This document shows, in pieces, positions 26,340-34,437 of a stretch of DNA of 64,000 nt. This DNA is from Ferruginibacter paludis. GTDB taxonomy: Bacteria > Bacteroidota > Bacteroidia > Chitinophagales > Chitinophagaceae. The stretch is from assembly GCF_030409685.1 (NCBI RefSeq), contig NZ_JAUFQJ010000002.1, positions 124,001-188,000 on the forward strand, read 5' to 3'. The notes beneath the pieces are model-generated. The model was not told the origin of the DNA and did no database searches. It was given only the letters and a program-made list of their open reading frames with translations. The first letter of the stretch is position 1, and every line of letters starts with the position of its first letter. The position numbers were made by a program, and so were the translations under genes.

Positions 26340-27464
26340 ATGAACAGTCAAGTATATGAACGATACCAGCGCCAGGTAATATTGCCGGAACTGGGTGAAC
26401 AAGGCCAGCAAAATCTGTTGCAGGCAAAAGTATTGGTGATCGGCGCGGGTGGATTGGGTTGCCCGGTATTGCAATACCTGGCCGCCGCCGGGGTAGGCAC
26501 CATTGGTATTGTGGATGATGATGTGGTGGCGCTAAGCAATTTGCACCGCCAGGTGTTGTATGCAGTGGCAGATATCGGGACCTCAAAAGCGGAAACAGCA
26601 GCAAGGGTATTGAGCGGGCTAAATCCTGATATTAACATCATTGCGCACAATACACGACTCTCCACAGACAATGCACTCGGCTTAATGGATGCATTTGATA
26701 TTATCGTTGATGGCACGGATAATTTTGCCACCCGTTACATGATCAACGATGCCTGTGTGTTGCTGGATAAACCGCTTGTGTATGGCGCCATTTCGCAATT
26801 TGAAGGACAGGCTGCTGTATTCAATTATCCCTCAAAAAAAAATGAGGAGAAAATTAATTACCGCGATATTTTTCCTCATCCACCCAAAGAGGGTGAAGTA
26901 CTGAATTGTGCGGAAGCGGGTGTGCTGGGCGTTTTGCCGGGTATCATAGGTGGGTTCATGGCCAATGAAACAATCAAAATGATCACCGGCCTGGGAGAGT
27001 TGCTGGCCGGTCAGTTGCTTATTTATAATGCTTTGAACAACCAGGTGTACACCATGAAATTAGCGGCAGGTAACAACACCCGTTCATTGATACCGGGGGA
27101 TAAAGAAGCATTCTTAAAAACGGATTATATATGGCTTTGCGCTGCCCCGCATTCCGAACTGGAAATAGACGTCCACACATTCAACGACCTGCTTGCCAAC
27201 GAAAAAACGGCCACCATTGTAGATGTTCGTGAACCCGGTGAAATGCCGGTGGTGACTGAATTTGCGACGATAAAAATTCCGCTCGGGCAGTTGGCCAATC
27301 AAACGGATTTGATTCAATCAGATACCGTCCTGTTGTTTTGCCAGAGTGGTAAAAGAAGTTTGCAGGCAGCCAACACCTTAGCAGGTATTTTCGGCAATAC
27401 AAAAAAGATTTACAGTTTAAAAGGTGGCATTGTGCAGTGGAAAAAACAGCAACAAGTTCTATAA
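26340..27464 (+). CDS. MoeZ-like sulfur-carrier adenylyltransferase/sulfurtransferase
   Basis: 374-residue fusion of an E1-like ThiF/MoeB domain (1-about 245) and a C-terminal rhodanese domain (about 268-374). ATP loop VIGAGGLGCPVLQYLAAAGV, DNFATRYMINDAC, and the conserved NCAEAGVLGVLPGIIGG with its Cys. The rhodanese active site is CQSGKRS (Cys 334), which can carry persulfide. The two CxxC zinc pairs of MoeB are not seen. MoeZ-type proteins adenylate and thiocarboxylate the C-terminal Gly-Gly of a MoaD/ThiS-like carrier; such a carrier is encoded nearby at 28573-28845, so the pair probably works together. Confidence 0.92.
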   Translation: MNSQVYERYQRQVILPELGEQGQQNLLQAKVLVIGAGGLGCPVLQYLAAAGVGTIGIVDDDVVALSNLHRQVLYAVADIGTSKAETAARVLSGLNPDINIIAHNTRLSTDNALGLMDAFDIIVDGTDNFATRYMINDACVLLDKPLVYGAISQFEGQAAVFNYPSKKNEEKINYRDIFPHPPKEGEVLNCAEAGVLGVLPGIIGGFMANETIKMITGLGELLAGQLLIYNALNNQVYTMKLAAGNNTRSLIPGDKEAFLKTDYIWLCAAPHSELEIDVHTFNDLLANEKTATIVDVREPGEMPVVTEFATIKIPLGQLANQTDLIQSDTVLLFCQSGKRSLQAANTLAGIFGNTKKIYSLKGGIVQWKKQQQVL

Positions 27465-27474
27465 AGCCAACCGA

Positions 27475-28557
27475 CTAATCAGTAAATTGAACGGAGTATA
27501 CCATCGGTAAATAATTATTCACTGTCTGCCAGTTGTCACCGCGGTCGGGCGAAAAAAATAAATTACCCGTTGTAGTACCAAAGGCAACCGCATCGCCCGA
27601 CGATGCAAGGCAATGGCGATATACAATATCAAAACAATTTTGCTGCGGCAATCCGTTCCGCTGTGTTTTCCAGGTTTTACCGCCGTCATCTGTTCTGCAA
27701 ATACAAAGCGATCCTTTAATGGCCGTACGGGTCATATCGCTGCTGGCGGGCGCCACCCATGCCTGGTCCGCATTGTCTTCCGCAACGGCAATGGCAAAAC
27801 CAAAATAAGCAGGTCCTCCGTTTTCGCTTATCTCTGTCCAGTTTTTTCCTGCATCGGGTGAACGGTAAATACCGCAATGATTTTGCTGCCACAATATATC
27901 GTGGCTGGAAGGCGCCGCTACCAATATATGTGGATCGTATCCTGTTTCCGCATCGGGGTTTGGCAGAAACTCTGCTTTCATTCCTTTATTCCGGATGTCC
28001 CACGTCTTCCCCGCATCAAATGTTTCAAACACGCCGGCGCAACTGATGGCAATGTGTACATGATTCTCATCCCGCGGATCAACCACAATAGAATGAATGC
28101 CGGGCTGATCGCGGCCACCGCCAAACCATCCTTCCTTGCGGGTAGGGTGGTTCCATAAGGATTCCACGAGTTCAAAACTGTTGCCACCATCTTCGCTGAT
28201 AAACAATCCGCCCGGGTCGGTACCGAGCCACAAACGCTGCGGAAATTTTTTGCCGCCATGCGCCATGGCCCAGATATACCGGGTAGTTGCCGGCGCACCA
28301 TCTTTTAGCTCTGCTCCTTTGGGGTAGGCCGGGGCTGTTATTTCTTCCCATGTTTTTCCCCTGTCGGCCGAACGATGCAGTTTTACGCCCCAGTGGCCAT
28401 GATCCTGGCAGGCCCACCAGGCGCCTGTTCTTTCATCGGCATAGGCAATGGAAACCGGGATGCCTTCAAAAGAAGTATTTTCTGCCGACCATGCACCGTT
28501 GTTAAAATGGTAAGCGATCAAACCCTTACGGGTACCAAGAAGCAATGTTGATTTCAT
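27475..28557 (-). CDS. BNR/Asp-box repeat beta-propeller protein
   Basis: 360-residue protein of WD40/YVTN/BNR type, often named exo-alpha-sialidase-like. Six Asp boxes (SxDxGxxW type) are visible: RSADRGKTWEEI, SEDGGNSFELV, TFDAGKTWDIR, RSPDAGKNWTEI, RTDDGGKTWKTQ, SPDRGDNWQTV. No signal peptide, so cytoplasmic. No sialidase arginine triad could be assigned; the name sialidase should not be taken literally. It is 15 bp downstream of the MoaD-like gene and convergent with the MoeZ-like gene (10-bp gap), suggesting a shared, unknown sulfur-transfer process. Confidence 0.88.
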   Translation of the reverse strand: MKSTLLLGTRKGLIAYHFNNGAWSAENTSFEGIPVSIAYADERTGAWWACQDHGHWGVKLHRSADRGKTWEEITAPAYPKGAELKDGAPATTRYIWAMAHGGKKFPQRLWLGTDPGGLFISEDGGNSFELVESLWNHPTRKEGWFGGGRDQPGIHSIVVDPRDENHVHIAISCAGVFETFDAGKTWDIRNKGMKAEFLPNPDAETGYDPHILVAAPSSHDILWQQNHCGIYRSPDAGKNWTEISENGGPAYFGFAIAVAEDNADQAWVAPASSDMTRTAIKGSLCICRTDDGGKTWKTQRNGLPQQNCFDIVYRHCLASSGDAVAFGTTTGNLFFSPDRGDNWQTVNNYLPMVYSVQFTD

Positions 28558-28572
28558 ATCACTGTTTTATGT

Positions 28573-28845
28573 TTATCCACCTGATAATGCCTGCATAATA
28601 TAAATCTCGCTTCCGCTGGTAAACGCATCGCTTAGTTGCTTACGATCGGTGATCATTTTACCGTCAATAAAAATGTTGACGTGTTTACGCAGGCTGCCCT
28701 GTTCATCCAGGATATAGGAAGAGATGCCCGGATACTGTTGATCCAGTTCCGTAAAAATTTCCGGAAATGATTTCCCCGCCGCCGGTATGGCTTTCAGTTC
28801 CGGGAAAAACCTTTTCAAAGCGTAAGTGAATTTAATCGTTGGCAT
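28573..28845 (-). CDS. MoaD/ThiS family sulfur-carrier protein
   Basis: 90-residue ubiquitin-like beta-grasp protein ending in LSGG, the Gly-Gly tail that is adenylated and thiocarboxylated in sulfur carriers. Strands match: MPTIKFTYALKRFFPEL at the start and VNIFIDGKMI, then EIYIMQALSGG. No MoaE or thiamine genes are near; instead it forms an operon with a BNR propeller and faces a MoeZ-like activating enzyme. This pattern resembles stand-alone sulfur carriers such as CysO rather than molybdopterin synthase. Confidence 0.9.
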   Translation of the reverse strand: MPTIKFTYALKRFFPELKAIPAAGKSFPEIFTELDQQYPGISSYILDEQGSLRKHVNIFIDGKMITDRKQLSDAFTSGSEIYIMQALSGG

Positions 28846-29444
28846 CGCAATTACAGGATGAGGTTTCTAAGATAATAAAAATCGGAGAGAAGGAGTATAT
28901 GGCTGTTATTGTTTTTATATAGTCCTTAGATTGGTGTTTATTTTTTATTAACAAGTAACCTGTTGTGATTTTAAAATCCTGAAGGCCCACATGACCGAAC
29001 GGGCAGGGATGATATCATTTTGGGTTTGTACTAAGATACCGAGGGTGTAGTAACGGTGGGCTACAGGGCAGAGCCCTGCGCCAGATGGTAAACTCATCAG
29101 TCACAAAATTATTAACGTTCAAAGTATAGCAGTATAACCCTTCCCGGTGCAATCATCATTTATAGTAAACTAAATACACCAATTTATTTTTATCTAGCGA
29201 TTGGGCCTAAAAGGTGTCTCCTCTTATGCAAAAGCTTGTACTTGGGTGTTTTTTATTGCCTATCGTTTGCAAAAGGCACAAGAATTGCCAAGGCAAAATT
29301 AACTACACCAATACCCTATGCAAGAGGAACAAAATACCAATGGCGGCAAACGTGAACACGAACACCGACGAAATTGTACAATGTTTTATTATAAAAATTT
29401 TCATAAAACACATTTATTATCTTGCATGATAACTTTTCAAAATA
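28846..29444. other. gene-free left edge of the accessory region
   Basis: About 600 bp without a convincing gene. Contains a 6-bp-stem palindrome CAGGGC-AGA-GCCCTG at 29064-29078, whose first part (ACAGGGCAGAGCC) recurs near 32316-32328, and the repeat at 29210-29230. An AT-rich frame at 29214-29429 (71 residues, several Cys/Lys, no fold signs) is probably not a gene. GC content drops from here to about 34 kb. Confidence 0.5.
29210..29230 (+). repeat. dispersed repeat shared with 32169-32189
   Basis: 21 bases, AAAGGTGTCTCCTCTTATGC plus A, matching 20 of 21 at 32169-32189. The second copy is one arm of an inverted repeat at 32084-32184. Confidence 0.7.
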
Positions 29445-30194
29445 ATGGATATTCCAAAAGTATTTCTTTCATATTCTCATGACACGTTAGAACACAAGAA
29501 ATGGGTTCTGGAATTAGCGACAAGATTGAGAACAAACGGAATTGATGCAATATTAGATCAATGGGAACTTGGTGCTGGGAGTGATATCCCACACTATATG
29601 GAACAAAATTTAGCTAACGCCGATTATATAGTAATGGTTTGCACACGTAATTATGTAGAAAAGGCTAACATGGGTACGGGCGGAGTAGGGTATGAAAAGA
29701 TGATTATTACGGCTACATTAATGAGATCAATAAATGAAACAAAAGTCATTCCTATCGTGCGGCAGTCAGGCGAAAAAATGGTGCCAACCTTCTTAACGTC
29801 TAAAATGTATATAGATTTTTCAAAACAAGATGAGTTTGAGTTAGCTTATGATAATCTTATCCGAGCAATTCATAAATCGCCGCTTTTTATAAAACCACCT
29901 GTCGGCAATAATCCATTTGAGAGAATCGATGCTAAACCTCCAGAAGTTAAGCACGATCCAATTAAGAATATAATGGCATATTTCGCGATTGAGTACGAGA
30001 AAGAAAATGAACATTTATACTTCGATGATATTTTATCTAAGTTCCAAATATCCAGATTAATGCTGCAGCATATATTGACAGAGATGCAAAACCTAAACTT
30101 GATTTATTATCATACATCGTCTCGTTCGGCTAATTATTACAAACTAACTCAACTAGGAATCAAATATATAGTCGATAAGGGAATAATCAAATAG
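29445..30194 (+). CDS. SEFIR (TIR-like) domain protein with C-terminal winged helix
   Basis: 249 residues. Residues about 4-145 form a SEFIR domain: KVFLSYSHDTLEHKKWVLEL, GIDAILDQWELGAGSDIPHY, ADYIVMVCTRNYVEKAN and KVIPIVRQSG, a TIR-related fold used in signalling and, in bacteria, in defence proteins. The last about 75 residues (YFAIEYEKENEHLYFDDILS..., QHILTEMQNLNLIYYH...LTQLGIKYIVDKG) look like a winged helix. No transmembrane part. AT-rich compared with flanking chromosome. A role in phage defence is plausible by family but not shown. It is convergent to the membrane/HEPN pair, across an attC-like palindrome. Confidence 0.85.
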   Translation: MDIPKVFLSYSHDTLEHKKWVLELATRLRTNGIDAILDQWELGAGSDIPHYMEQNLANADYIVMVCTRNYVEKANMGTGGVGYEKMIITATLMRSINETKVIPIVRQSGEKMVPTFLTSKMYIDFSKQDEFELAYDNLIRAIHKSPLFIKPPVGNNPFERIDAKPPEVKHDPIKNIMAYFAIEYEKENEHLYFDDILSKFQISRLMLQHILTEMQNLNLIYYHTSSRSANYYKLTQLGIKYIVDKGIIK

Positions 30195-30235
30195 ACATAA
30201 AAAGCTGCTAATTTTTTCAAATTTAATGAGCTTAT

Positions 30236-30333
30236 CTAACGAATGAAGGCTGGAAATGGCTTAACGAAAACACTACCGATTAGAAAAAGGACTGCGGATG
30301 TTCGTTTGCTGTGCCAGGTTGCGCCGGCGTTAG
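30236..30333 (-). repeat. attC-like imperfect palindrome
   Basis: On the minus strand this 98-nt element starts CTAACGCCGG, overlapping the stop codon of the gene at 30330-31061, and ends CGTTAG(AT). Nested complementary pairs are CTAACG/CGTTAG outermost, CTGG/CCAG next, and AACGAA/TTCGTT inside. The end GTTAGAT fits the integron core GTTRRRY. Size and form are those of integron attC sites, but no integrase gene is in the window. Confidence 0.5.
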
Positions 30334-31061
30334 TTTTCATCTTCATTTATTTTGTCAATTCGTTGTTTTATGAGTTTTTTTAATTCAACATACATATGAT
30401 GGACCTCCTTAAAAGCTTCTATTTTTTCTTTCCCGAATTCTTCTAAAATTTCCATTTGATCCTTATAAAGGTCTTGCTTTAACGTTAGTTGTTCTGGTAG
30501 TTGGGCTACCTTGAATTTAATATTATGTTGAATAAAAAGGTATTTTATTCTAAGTGCATAAGAATTGACAAGTGTTTCAAGCGCAACTGTTGCGATTGAT
30601 AAATTCTTAATGACCTCCAAGACCGGCTGATCATGCATAAACAAATGCAAACGGGATTGGGCCATATCAAGCTCATACTGTTTTTCATCAAATTTTTCTG
30701 AAACTGAGTCGAGTTTCTCATAATTGTCTTCAGAATATGTAGAAAAATTAAATCTCATTATCGAATATATCCAGCCGGAATATTTATCGTTAATTGAAAA
30801 TAATGCTTCTCTTTCGGCTGATTTGATACTGAATTTGTTTTGATTATTTAGGGCAAGTTGAGACTTTAAAAATTCGGTCTCCTTTACTAGATTAACTTTT
30901 ATACCTTCAACAATTTCAGTGATTTCGCCTATATCTTGTTTGGTGGCAAGATTTTTCCCCTTCTCCTCAAAATATTTTGGGTAGTAATTTTTAAAAACAA
31001 AAGCTAGAAATAACCCCGTTATAATGATAAAGAATTGCAAGATTAGGGATAGAATTTGCAT
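30330..31061 (-). CDS. membrane-anchored helical protein, partner of HEPN-like gene
   Basis: 243 residues starting MQILSLILQFFIIITGLFLA at 31061; a longer frame to 31148 overlaps the upstream gene and is less likely. One N-terminal membrane segment (about 4-24), then long amphipathic helices with heptads (KQDIGEITEIVEGIKVNLVK, LKKLIKQRIDKINEDEN). No family assigned. The start is 11 bp after the stop of the HEPN-like gene, so they are co-transcribed. A membrane protein paired with a HEPN-type RNase is a known layout in abortive-infection and toxin-antitoxin loci. The stop codon lies in an attC-like palindrome. Confidence 0.7.
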   Translation of the reverse strand: MQILSLILQFFIIITGLFLAFVFKNYYPKYFEEKGKNLATKQDIGEITEIVEGIKVNLVKETEFLKSQLALNNQNKFSIKSAEREALFSINDKYSGWIYSIMRFNFSTYSEDNYEKLDSVSEKFDEKQYELDMAQSRLHLFMHDQPVLEVIKNLSIATVALETLVNSYALRIKYLFIQHNIKFKVAQLPEQLTLKQDLYKDQMEILEEFGKEKIEAFKEVHHMYVELKKLIKQRIDKINEDEN

Positions 31062-31072
31062 CAGGCAGGCTT

Positions 31073-31765
31073 TTAGAAATGTGTAATTATAAATTCTTCT
31101 GTAAAACCAATAAGACTTTTCACATCTGCAGTATCTAATTTTGTCCACTCGGCGTGAAATGCCTTGTTCCTCAATTTAACAAAGGAAGTTAAAAGTGTAG
31201 CCTGAATACCTTTGATTAGCCCTATACTTTTTAGTGAGTTTACTATTTCTGACATGCTTTTGTCATCAGTTTCAAGGTTATTAGTTTTGGCAATTCTTTT
31301 AAGCGCATCCTCTAAAGCAGCACATCCCAAAACTGCGGCTGTGTCTTTTGCAGAGTTTTCAATGGCTTCCCTAGCCATTACTAATAAGTCTCCATAAACT
31401 TCTCCAGTTATTTCATTTTCGATTGAAGTTAAAATATCAAGCTCAATTTCTGATTTCAAAAAATCAAGTTTACCAATGCAAATTAAGAGCACGTCATCGT
31501 AGTCAGAATTTATTCTAGGATTGTAATAATCAGAAAGTTGTTTTCGAAAATTTTGGATATGTTCACTTGTTTGCCCATAAACTTTCGTCAATATAGAGAA
31601 AGTCAAGGAACATAATTCATCTACCTTACTGCTCGAAATAATTTGAGATTTTGGAGGTTTTGTTTTTGATAAAACCGATGTCCCGTCAGAATATGTCAAA
31701 CTATATGCAGCTTCCTTAATCATCTGAATAGTACTGAGTATTTTCTCTTTTGTAAGTTTACCCAT
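31073..31765 (-). CDS. HEPN-like protein (possible RNase)
   Basis: 230 residues, all-helical in appearance. The C-terminal about 100 residues (AREAIENSAKDTAAVLGCAA, then ATLLTSFVKLRNKAFHAEW) resemble HEPN/DUF4145 domains, and R199-N-K-A-F-H204 matches the Rx4-6H motif of HEPN ribonucleases. The N-terminal half is not recognised. Many HEPN proteins cut RNA in toxin-antitoxin, CRISPR and phage-defence systems. It is first in a two-gene operon with a membrane protein and is preceded by repeat A, which must contain its promoter. HEPN assignment is from motif and helix pattern only. Confidence 0.65.
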   Translation of the reverse strand: MGKLTKEKILSTIQMIKEAAYSLTYSDGTSVLSKTKPPKSQIISSSKVDELCSLTFSILTKVYGQTSEHIQNFRKQLSDYYNPRINSDYDDVLLICIGKLDFLKSEIELDILTSIENEITGEVYGDLLVMAREAIENSAKDTAAVLGCAALEDALKRIAKTNNLETDDKSMSEIVNSLKSIGLIKGIQATLLTSFVKLRNKAFHAEWTKLDTADVKSLIGFTEEFIITHF

Positions 31766-31798
31766 GTGATATTTCTTTTAGCTTTCTTTAAACCGCGT

Positions 31799-32075
31799 AT
31801 TTACACTAAATATACACCTCTTTCCATATAAAAAAAATTGCTACAAATTGACTTATAAATCATTGCGAACACTAATTGATAGTATTGGCATAGCACAAAT
31901 ACAAATTGCTCGCATAAAGAAAAAAAGTTCAAATAAATTTTAAAAATTAACAACCGAAAAGGAACTCCCCAAAGCTGCCGCTTTGCCCGAGCCATCATTT
32001 TTAGCTTTATAGTGCAAATACAACAAGCCAGAGCGTTGTGTTATACCAATGCCTCGTACAAAATTTCTACCGGGT
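31799..32075 (-). repeat. repeat A: copy of an intergenic segment plus the 3' end of the FAD oxidase gene
   Basis: Homologous over most of its length to repeat B (34006-34340) and, at its right end, to repeat C (39612-39700). Bases 32051-32075 are identical to 39662-39686, inside the FAD/Fe-S oxidase gene. On the minus strand 32041-32075 reads PVEILYEALV and a stop, against PVEILYEALI and a stop in the intact gene, with synonymous differences. The left end (ATTTACACTAAATATACACC) abuts the HEPN-like gene. Confidence 0.8.
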
Positions 32076-32083
32076 ACCTCCGC

Positions 32084-32184
32084 AAGAGGTGACACCTTTC
32101 GTAGGCCCTTTCATGCTGAAAGCAATAACAGTTCTCGCAGGCGCATTCAATTTGGCAGACACTTTCAAAAAGGTGTCACCTCTT
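32084..32184. repeat. perfect 16-bp inverted repeat pair
   Basis: AAGAGGTGACACCTTT at 32084-32099 and its exact complement AAAGGTGTCACCTCTT at 32169-32184, 69 bp apart. Each arm has an inner palindrome GGTG(T/A)CACC. The 29210-29230 repeat is a third copy of the arm. Confidence 0.75.
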
Positions 32185-32363
32185 ATGCAGGATTGTTTAA
32201 TTAGCCGGCAAGATTTGCAAATGGCCGGTTACCAAATTTTTTCCTGCGATGATTCGCAACGGTTGTTATTTTTTGCTTTGCTTTAATTTAGCGAAAGAGC
32301 AGTAACGAATTGCAACAGGGCAGAGCCTTCCGCAAGAGGGTGGCAATAGTTCTATTACGTCGT

Positions 32364-32987
32364 CTACCGTAATTCACTTTCAATGTATCGTTGGATGATT
32401 AGCGAAAACCCTTTGTCAAGCCAAAAGTCCGAACATATCATTCCCCTAGACATGCCAATGGTCTCATATTTTTCTACGTGAATAAATTTACCTTTTTGCG
32501 GAGGTTCGCCAACCAAATTTTTAAATAGTTTATGCAATAACTTTTCTAACTCATTTGCTGTTGTGGGAATATTTGCTGATTCCGTTTTTTGTTTCATATC
32601 TCTCCACAAATGAGGGTCGCCACGAAGCCCCCATTGAATCGGCTCAGGGTCGAAATATCTAGCTACAAAATTATCCGCAGTGTCAAATAGTTTGAAATTA
32701 TCAGATAGAGTATTGTATACGTCTAATAAAACTAAAGAATCTGATTCAGTAGAATTTTTCAAGGATTTAGGAAAAATGGAAATGCCAGTATAGGTGTTAT
32801 AGCGCAAAGTAAGTTCTCTCGCCTTGTAGGTAAAATCCCAATAATGTGATTCTGTGTCACTAAGTTTATTACTAAAAAAAATACCTAAGGTTGTTTTAAG
32901 AATCTCAGCAATTTTATAAAACTTATCTATTGAACATTTTGAATCTATGACTGCTTCCGTCCAACCTTGACTGTGGTCTATTTTCAT
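32364..32987 (-). CDS. hypothetical two-part protein (possible immunity-like)
   Basis: 207 residues, no signal or TM. The N-terminal part (about 1-105; SHYWDFTYKARELTLRYNTYTGISIFPKSL) resembles small alpha/beta DUF3630-type proteins; the C-terminal part (about 130-207; GKFIHVEKYETIGMSRGMIC, then SDFWLDKGFSLIIQRY) resembles another small domain seen in bacterial accessory proteins. The two seem joined. Similar proteins occur as immunity or orphan cassette genes, but no function is known and my family match is from memory of motifs. AT-rich. Confidence 0.6.
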   Translation of the reverse strand: MKIDHSQGWTEAVIDSKCSIDKFYKIAEILKTTLGIFFSNKLSDTESHYWDFTYKARELTLRYNTYTGISIFPKSLKNSTESDSLVLLDVYNTLSDNFKLFDTADNFVARYFDPEPIQWGLRGDPHLWRDMKQKTESANIPTTANELEKLLHKLFKNLVGEPPQKGKFIHVEKYETIGMSRGMICSDFWLDKGFSLIIQRYIESELR

Positions 32988-33189
32988 TTTGGAAAGTTGG
33001 GGTCTTTAAATTACTACCAACGTTCGAGGCTATGTACAGTCTGCGAATTGACCAAATACCCACCCTGAACTGAAGCTAAATTTATAACTAAAAGCCGAAG
33101 TTCAGAACTACTGCCCGGCAGATTTGCCTCCGCCGAATATGAAGCTTGGATATGCACTACCGATGATTGTTTCAACGTCATACCCAGAT

Positions 33190-34006
33190 TGCACAAAACC
33201 TGTTAGTGGCAGCTTTGGTCACGAGCTTCAATTTTATAAACTGCATCGTCGATAACCATTCTCAAAAAACTGTCTCTTGTTTTTTTATACGCTTCTTTTA
33301 AAATGGGAATTGATTTTAATGTCCCAACTGTTGAGAGTGGTCCACAAATCATTCCTTTCATGTGTGTGCTGGTAATTTTGAATTCGTCTAGCAATATGTC
33401 TTCCACGTCTGGGTCATTTGTGTTTGATAGTGCTTTGATTGCCGCATGGCTCTCGTCATGCGTTCCCTCCTTAACAAGTATTTTGATTGGTTCAATGTTA
33501 TAGCTTGAATCTTTTATTACATTTCTAAGTCTCGATAAAATGGAAACCTTTACACTTTCATCGTCTTCCTGTTGAACTTTTTCAACCAGATAATTAAAAA
33601 GGTCTTTGTCATTCGTATTAGAGCAAATACTTGAAAGGCAACAATAAATATATTTTTTGAAGGCAGTGTATTTCTCGTTTGCAAGCAATTCCAACAGCTC
33701 TTTTTTGTTTTCTTGAGAATTCAGTTTATCCGACTGCCGATATGCATACCATGATACACTGTCTTCGCTGCTATAACTCATGTCGGTTTTTCGTCTCTCC
33801 AAAATTAGCTCGGAATATTCGTCATTGCTTGCCATTTTAGATATTAAAAACTCCATTCCATTTTTCTCCAAATCAGAAATGAGCTGTTGCCGGGCGATTG
33901 CTAATTTTTCCGCTAATGTCAGCGGTTTACTGTCCTGCTTATTTTCTTTGCGCCTAAATATGTTGAACATAGAAGTGTGTCAATAAAGTTGCCACTAACC
34001 TGTGCA
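33190..34006. repeat. inverted repeats bracketing the HEAT gene (attC-end-like)
   Basis: Left copy 33190-33210 reads TGCACA, AAACCT, GTTAGTGGC; right copy 33991-34006 is the complement of TGCACAGGTTAGTGGC. On the minus strand the gene is thus preceded by GTTAGTG and its stop codon lies in CACTAAC, the relation between R' and R'' boxes of integron cassettes. I could not find a well-matched distal end of the site below 33190. Confidence 0.5.
33203..33970 (-). CDS. HEAT-repeat protein
   Basis: 255-residue soluble helical protein. After a basic start (MFNIFRRKENKQDSKP) there are HEAT-like helical pairs, for example DESVKVSILSRLRNVIKDSS, DESHAAIKALSNTNDPDVED and KSIPILKEAYKKTRDSFLRM. HEAT repeats form binding scaffolds; no catalytic site is visible. 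It is flanked by inverted repeats of cassette-end type, with its stop codon inside one of them, and repeat B lies directly upstream and must hold its promoter. Confidence 0.7.
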   Translation of the reverse strand: MFNIFRRKENKQDSKPLTLAEKLAIARQQLISDLEKNGMEFLISKMASNDEYSELILERRKTDMSYSSEDSVSWYAYRQSDKLNSQENKKELLELLANEKYTAFKKYIYCCLSSICSNTNDKDLFNYLVEKVQQEDDESVKVSILSRLRNVIKDSSYNIEPIKILVKEGTHDESHAAIKALSNTNDPDVEDILLDEFKITSTHMKGMICGPLSTVGTLKSIPILKEAYKKTRDSFLRMVIDDAVYKIEARDQSCH

Positions 34007-34340
34007 TTTACGCTAAATATACGCTACTTTATATTTAAAATAATTTGCCACAAATTTTTTTAAGCTCATTACACAAAGTAACTTGTAATGTTTAGAGTAG
34101 CACAAATACAACTTAATGATTAATAATAAAGCGGAAAATTTTCAGATAACCATAAGAAACCAACAACCGAAAAGGCGCTCCCAAAAGATATAAAAGCACA
34201 AGAGGGCGACGCAACGATGTACCACAATGCTGCTGCTTCGCCCGGACCATAATTTTTACTCATGCAGTGCAAATACAACAAGCCGGAACGTTGTGTTATA
34301 CCAATGATTCCTAAAAATTGCAGCCGGGTGTTGGCGTGTA
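34006..34340 (-). repeat. repeat B: second copy of the segment carrying the FAD oxidase 3' end
   Basis: Aligns with repeat A through TTTA(C/G)(A/G)CTAAATATAC at one end, AACAACCGAAAAGG in the middle, and GCAAATACAACAAGCC then GTTGTGTTATACCAATG near the other end. Beyond that it matches the FAD oxidase gene tail (CCGGGTG, GGCGTGTAC), here with substitutions and indels, so the coding end is decayed. It contains the 34199-34219 motif, absent from repeat A, as a local insertion. Confidence 0.75.
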
Positions 34341-34437
34341 CTACTATCTCTGCAGGGGTTGCCAACCTTCGCAAAATTACCGGGTGGGGGCTTCATTGTC
34401 CTGCACAGCCAGGGCCAGGCGCTTGCTGGTTGCCCAT

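Noticed and set aside
27475-28557. sialidase activity for the BNR protein
   Set aside because: Asp boxes alone do not show sialidase activity; no arginine triad or signal peptide was seen.
29214-29429. 71-residue frame at the edge of the accessory region
   Set aside because: Starts inside a dispersed repeat, no fold or family signs, AT-rich; likely chance.
31801-31998. 65-residue minus-strand frame
   Set aside because: Lies wholly in repeat A; the homologous region of repeat B does not keep the frame.
33014-33196. 60-residue minus-strand frame between HEAT and DUF genes
   Set aside because: Falls in the putative cassette-end region and has no protein-like features.
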